Assembly (NCBI GenBank): GCA_038749105.1
Contig: JBCDIM010000015.1
Span: 10,603-74,602 of the forward strand
From: JBCCOW01 sp038749105
Lineage (GTDB): Bacteria > Planctomycetota > Phycisphaerae > Phycisphaerales > Phycisphaeraceae
Reading direction: 5' to 3'
Length of the DNA: 64,000 bases
Position numbers and translations under genes: made by a program. Positions 61,828-64,000 of this stretch are shown piece by piece. Numbering within the stretch: position 1 is the first letter of the stretch; each line of letters starts with the position of its first letter. The notes under the pieces were generated by a model. The model ran no database searches. It saw only the letters and a list, made by a program, of their open reading frames with translations, and was not told the DNA's origin.

Positions 61828-61851
61828 CGGCGAGGGCCGATCGCCCTTGGC

Positions 61852-62658
61852 TCAACACTCCACATCGCGCCCTTCGCTACCGAACACCGCCATCCGCTGC
61901 TCGTGCGTCCAGTCCGGCGCATCCTTCGGGGCGTAGTGGAACTGCAACGCCCGCCGACGATCCGTCGAGTTGTTCATCGGTGTCCCGTGCGGCAGCAACG
62001 AGTCGAAGAACAACACCCCGCCCGGCTCCAGCTCGGCAGCGACCGACCCCTGGCCCAGAACGTCGGTGTCGCACATCTGCCAGTCTCGCCGCTTGAAATG
62101 CGGCACCGGCCCGTCGTGGTGCTGGCCCGGAAGCATCTGCATGCACCCGTTCGACACCGTCGCCGCGTCCAACGCGATCCACACCCCGACAATCCGCTGA
62201 CCCACCGGCACATTGAAGTACGCATGGTCCTGGTGCCACGGCTTCTCGCCCCCCCCATGCGGCGGCTTCAGCAAAGCCATCGACTGGAACAGCGCCGGCT
62301 CCCGTCCGCTCATGAGCTTCTGCACCAGCTCCATCAGCTTCGGGTGGTCCACCGGCAAGCCCAGCTCACGCGACTGGGCCGGCTTCACGCACAGCTTCCG
62401 GACCCGGTCGCTGGCCTTTGCGTCCGGCCCCGTCGGCGAAACCCCTTCGTCGATCTGCGCGAGATCACCCGCCGCGATCGCTTCTACCCGTTCGATCTCC
62501 GCCGCGACCTCTTCGGGGTCAAACAGGTTCGCCACCGCGAGGTACCCATCCTCGAGGTAGGACTCGACCGCGGCGTCATCGACGGCCGACGGGCTTGGCA
62601 GCACCTCGGCAAGGCATTCGGGGGCGTACAGGGACGGTTCATAAGGGAGAGTGGTCAT
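61852..62658 (-). CDS. phytanoyl-CoA dioxygenase family protein
   Basis: The 268-residue Fe(II)/2-oxoglutarate oxygenase has the HxD metal pair in WHQDHAYFNVP and the distal His in LLPHGTPMNNS. The oxoglutarate Arg is close after (DRRRALQFHY). Substrate unknown. It is divergent from an AraC regulator, a pair found repeatedly in planctomycetes and Lentisphaerae. The ATG at 62658 is preferred over an upstream reading. Confidence 0.8.
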   Translation of the reverse strand: MTTLPYEPSLYAPECLAEVLPSPSAVDDAAVESYLEDGYLAVANLFDPEEVAAEIERVEAIAAGDLAQIDEGVSPTGPDAKASDRVRKLCVKPAQSRELGLPVDHPKLMELVQKLMSGREPALFQSMALLKPPHGGGEKPWHQDHAYFNVPVGQRIVGVWIALDAATVSNGCMQMLPGQHHDGPVPHFKRRDWQMCDTDVLGQGSVAAELEPGGVLFFDSLLPHGTPMNNSTDRRRALQFHYAPKDAPDWTHEQRMAVFGSEGRDVEC

Positions 62659-62677
62659 GCACACATAATCGCCAACC

Positions 62678-62691
62678 GTGGGTAAACCCAC
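62678..62691. promoter_or_regulatory. palindrome in the PhyH/AraC intergenic region
   Basis: GTGGGTAAACCCAC is a perfect inverted repeat with a two-base centre, lying between the divergent phytanoyl dioxygenase and AraC genes. It is a good candidate operator for the adjacent AraC protein. An AT-rich stretch (62702-62727) follows on the AraC side. Confidence 0.5.
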
Positions 62692-62731
62692 AATGGATCA
62701 TGAGTAAAAAATTTTGTACTTTTTAGACATC

Positions 62732-63583
62732 ATGCAGCCAAGCCATCAACATCCCAGCCCCCCTGAACCGCTCGAACTGGGCCGCTGCCTCCGCGTCCGC
62801 TGCGAGCCCGGCTGGTCACTCCCACCCCATTGGTCCGAACGCCTCAGCGACGACGACCTCTGGTTTGTCTGGGAAGGCAAGGGAAAAATGGTCATCGACG
62901 GGCAGCAGACCCTCGACCTCCGCCCCGGCGTCGGGGTCTGGATGCGGCCCGGCCACCAGTACCTCGCCCAGCAGGACGAACGGGCTCGACTCGGGGTCAC
63001 CGCGATACACTTCTCGAACGCCCGCCCGCCAAGCCTGCCCAGCCCGCCCGACTACCGGGCCGTCCCCGACCTCGCCTACGCCGACCGCACCCTCGCCCGC
63101 ATCGCGCTCCTTGGCGGATCCGACCCCGACCACCCCCAACGCGACACCCTCCGCACCCTCGCCACCCAGCTCCTCGCCGGCTTCCTCGACGACTACCGGG
63201 CCGGCTTCCCCGAACCCCACACCATCACCGCAACCCCGAGCCCCGAGGCCGCGCCCCGGCTCTCCCGCGTCCTGGCCGACATCTCCGCCAACCCCGGCAG
63301 CGACTGGTCCCACGCCGTCATCGCCGAGCACCTCAGCGTCCCCGAGCACACCGCCCGCCGCGTCTTCCGTCAGCACACCGGGCTCTCCCCTCGCCAATTC
63401 GTGATCCAGCAACGCATCCGACGCGCCCGCCACCTGCTCACCCATTCCGCGATGACCCTCGAACAGATCGCCGATGGCCTCGGCTACCGCGACGTCTACT
63501 ACTTCAACCGCCAGTTCTACGAACAGACCGGCACCCGCCCGGGCCGGTTCCGCCGTGACGCCCGCAGTCGACCCCCGGTTTAG
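62732..63583 (+). CDS. AraC-family transcriptional regulator
   Basis: The 283-residue product has an N-terminal cupin-like sensor (about 20-130; LWFVWEGKGKMVI, LRPGVGVWMRPGHQ) and a C-terminal double helix-turn-helix (HLSVPEHTARRVFRQHTGLSPRQFV and AMTLEQIADGLGYRDVYYFNRQF). It probably senses a small molecule and controls the divergent PhyH gene, binding the palindrome between them. The ATG at 62732 gives the natural length. Confidence 0.88.
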   Translation: MQPSHQHPSPPEPLELGRCLRVRCEPGWSLPPHWSERLSDDDLWFVWEGKGKMVIDGQQTLDLRPGVGVWMRPGHQYLAQQDERARLGVTAIHFSNARPPSLPSPPDYRAVPDLAYADRTLARIALLGGSDPDHPQRDTLRTLATQLLAGFLDDYRAGFPEPHTITATPSPEAAPRLSRVLADISANPGSDWSHAVIAEHLSVPEHTARRVFRQHTGLSPRQFVIQQRIRRARHLLTHSAMTLEQIADGLGYRDVYYFNRQFYEQTGTRPGRFRRDARSRPPV

Positions 63584-63589
63584 CCGGGG
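63573..63589 (+). terminator. hairpin at the end of the AraC gene
   Basis: CCCCGG and CCGGGG form a perfect stem with a TTTAG loop that contains the stop codon, followed by CTTATCC. It is a modest terminator candidate. Confidence 0.4.
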
Positions 63590-63627
63590 CTTATCCCCCT
63601 ACGCAAGCCCCAATAAACCCAACGATT

Positions 63628-63655
63628 TTGCAGGTTTCTGCCAAATCACTACTAT
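63628..63655 (+). promoter_or_regulatory. probable promoter of the ppdK gene
   Basis: TTGCAG (63628-63633) and TACTAT (63650-63655) are 16 bp apart. The start would lie near 63662, leaving a leader of about 57 nt that includes GAAGGA before the ATG. Confidence 0.45.
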
Positions 63656-63718
63656 TTCCGACCCGACGTTTATCCCTCAAACTCACAAACCCCTGCCCCC
63701 CGAAGGATCGCCCCCGCC

Positions 63719-64000
63719 ATGGCCACGAAGACCACCAAGAAGTCCACCCGCAAGCCCGCCGCACGCATGCCCAAGATGGTCTACTACTTCGGCAAGACCA
63801 AAACCGACGGCAACGCCAAGCAGAAAGAACTCCTAGGCGGCAAGGGCGCCAACCTCGCCGACATGACCTCCATCGGCCTGCCCGTCCCCGCCGGCTTCAC
63901 CTGCACCACCGAGTGCTGCGACCAGTACTACAAGCAGGGCCGCAAGCTCCCCGCCGGCCTCATGGATCAGGTCCACAAGGCCGTCAAAACCCTCGAAAAA
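63719..64000 (+). CDS. ppdK: pyruvate, phosphate dikinase, 5' end only
   Basis: The first 94 codons are in the window. After a basic Lys/Thr/Ala-rich N-terminal extension, MVYYFGKTKTDGNAKQKELLGGKGANLADMTSIGLPVPAGFTCTTECC matches the N-terminal nucleotide-binding domain of pyruvate phosphate dikinase. The enzyme interconverts pyruvate, ATP and Pi with PEP, AMP and PPi. The rest runs off the right edge. PEP synthase is the alternative, but the N-terminal VYYFG and GKGANLADM fit PPDK better. Confidence 0.9.
   Translation, partial: MATKTTKKSTRKPAARMPKMVYYFGKTKTDGNAKQKELLGGKGANLADMTSIGLPVPAGFTCTTECCDQYYKQGRKLPAGLMDQVHKAVKTLEK

Overview
The window is high-GC bacterial chromosome. Gene content fits a planctomycete, most likely class Phycisphaerae: a PEP-CTERM-like surface protein, a DUF1559-type pseudopilin, a PGPGW membrane protein, an AraC/phytanoyl-CoA dioxygenase pair, many small secreted or lipid-anchored proteins of unknown function, and low synteny with model bacteria. 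The assignment is inferred from content, not from a marker gene. No tRNA, rRNA, CRISPR array, insertion sequence or prophage was recognised. Both ends cut genes: nitrite reductase on the left, pyruvate phosphate dikinase on the right.

Region 1 (1-16600) is a nearly complete assimilatory nitrate island. nirA (minus strand) is divergent from nrtA-nrtB-nrtC-nrtD, a GAF-like gene, nitrate reductase (nasA/narB type), nasT, nasS, an outer-membrane porin-like gene, and moaA-moaD-mobA for the molybdenum cofactor. The 700-bp control region between nirA and nrtA is the most informative DNA in the window. It carries two divergent sigma-54 (-24/-12) promoters. Each is followed by a leader in which a small hairpin with an ANTAR-type hexaloop (A at loop position 1, G at position 4) shares bases with the 5' arm of an intrinsic terminator. 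With NasT (ANTAR RNA-binding protein) and NasS (cytosolic NrtA-like nitrate sensor) encoded in the same cluster, this predicts two layers of control: nitrogen-limitation initiation by RpoN plus nitrate-dependent antitermination by NasST.

Region 2 (16600-32800) holds an ATP-grasp enzyme, two tandem secreted paralogues, a DUF481 barrel, pyrG, obg-rpmA (obg with an acidic insertion), a QueC-like protein with an altered PP-loop, an ECF sigma/anti-sigma/secreted-protein operon, a phosphoesterase, a Cu/Zn-SOD-like lipoprotein without the metal histidines, and several small genes.

Region 3 (32800-64000) is mostly scattered housekeeping genes: ilvD, a D-2-hydroxyacid dehydrogenase, lipA (with an insertion of about 95 residues), an aminotransferase, hisH, prepilin peptidase, xseB-xseA, rimO, coaD, recG, hisA, gamma carbonic anhydrase, glycerate kinase, tadA, and an AraC/PhyH pair. 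Uncharacterised secreted, anchored and membrane proteins lie between them. At least fifteen genes have a TANNNT -10 hexamer ending 5-9 nt before the start codon and no Shine-Dalgarno sequence, which suggests widespread leaderless transcripts. Three unrelated long inverted repeats (near 5.6, 45.6 and 51.7 kb) look like small dispersed palindromic elements.
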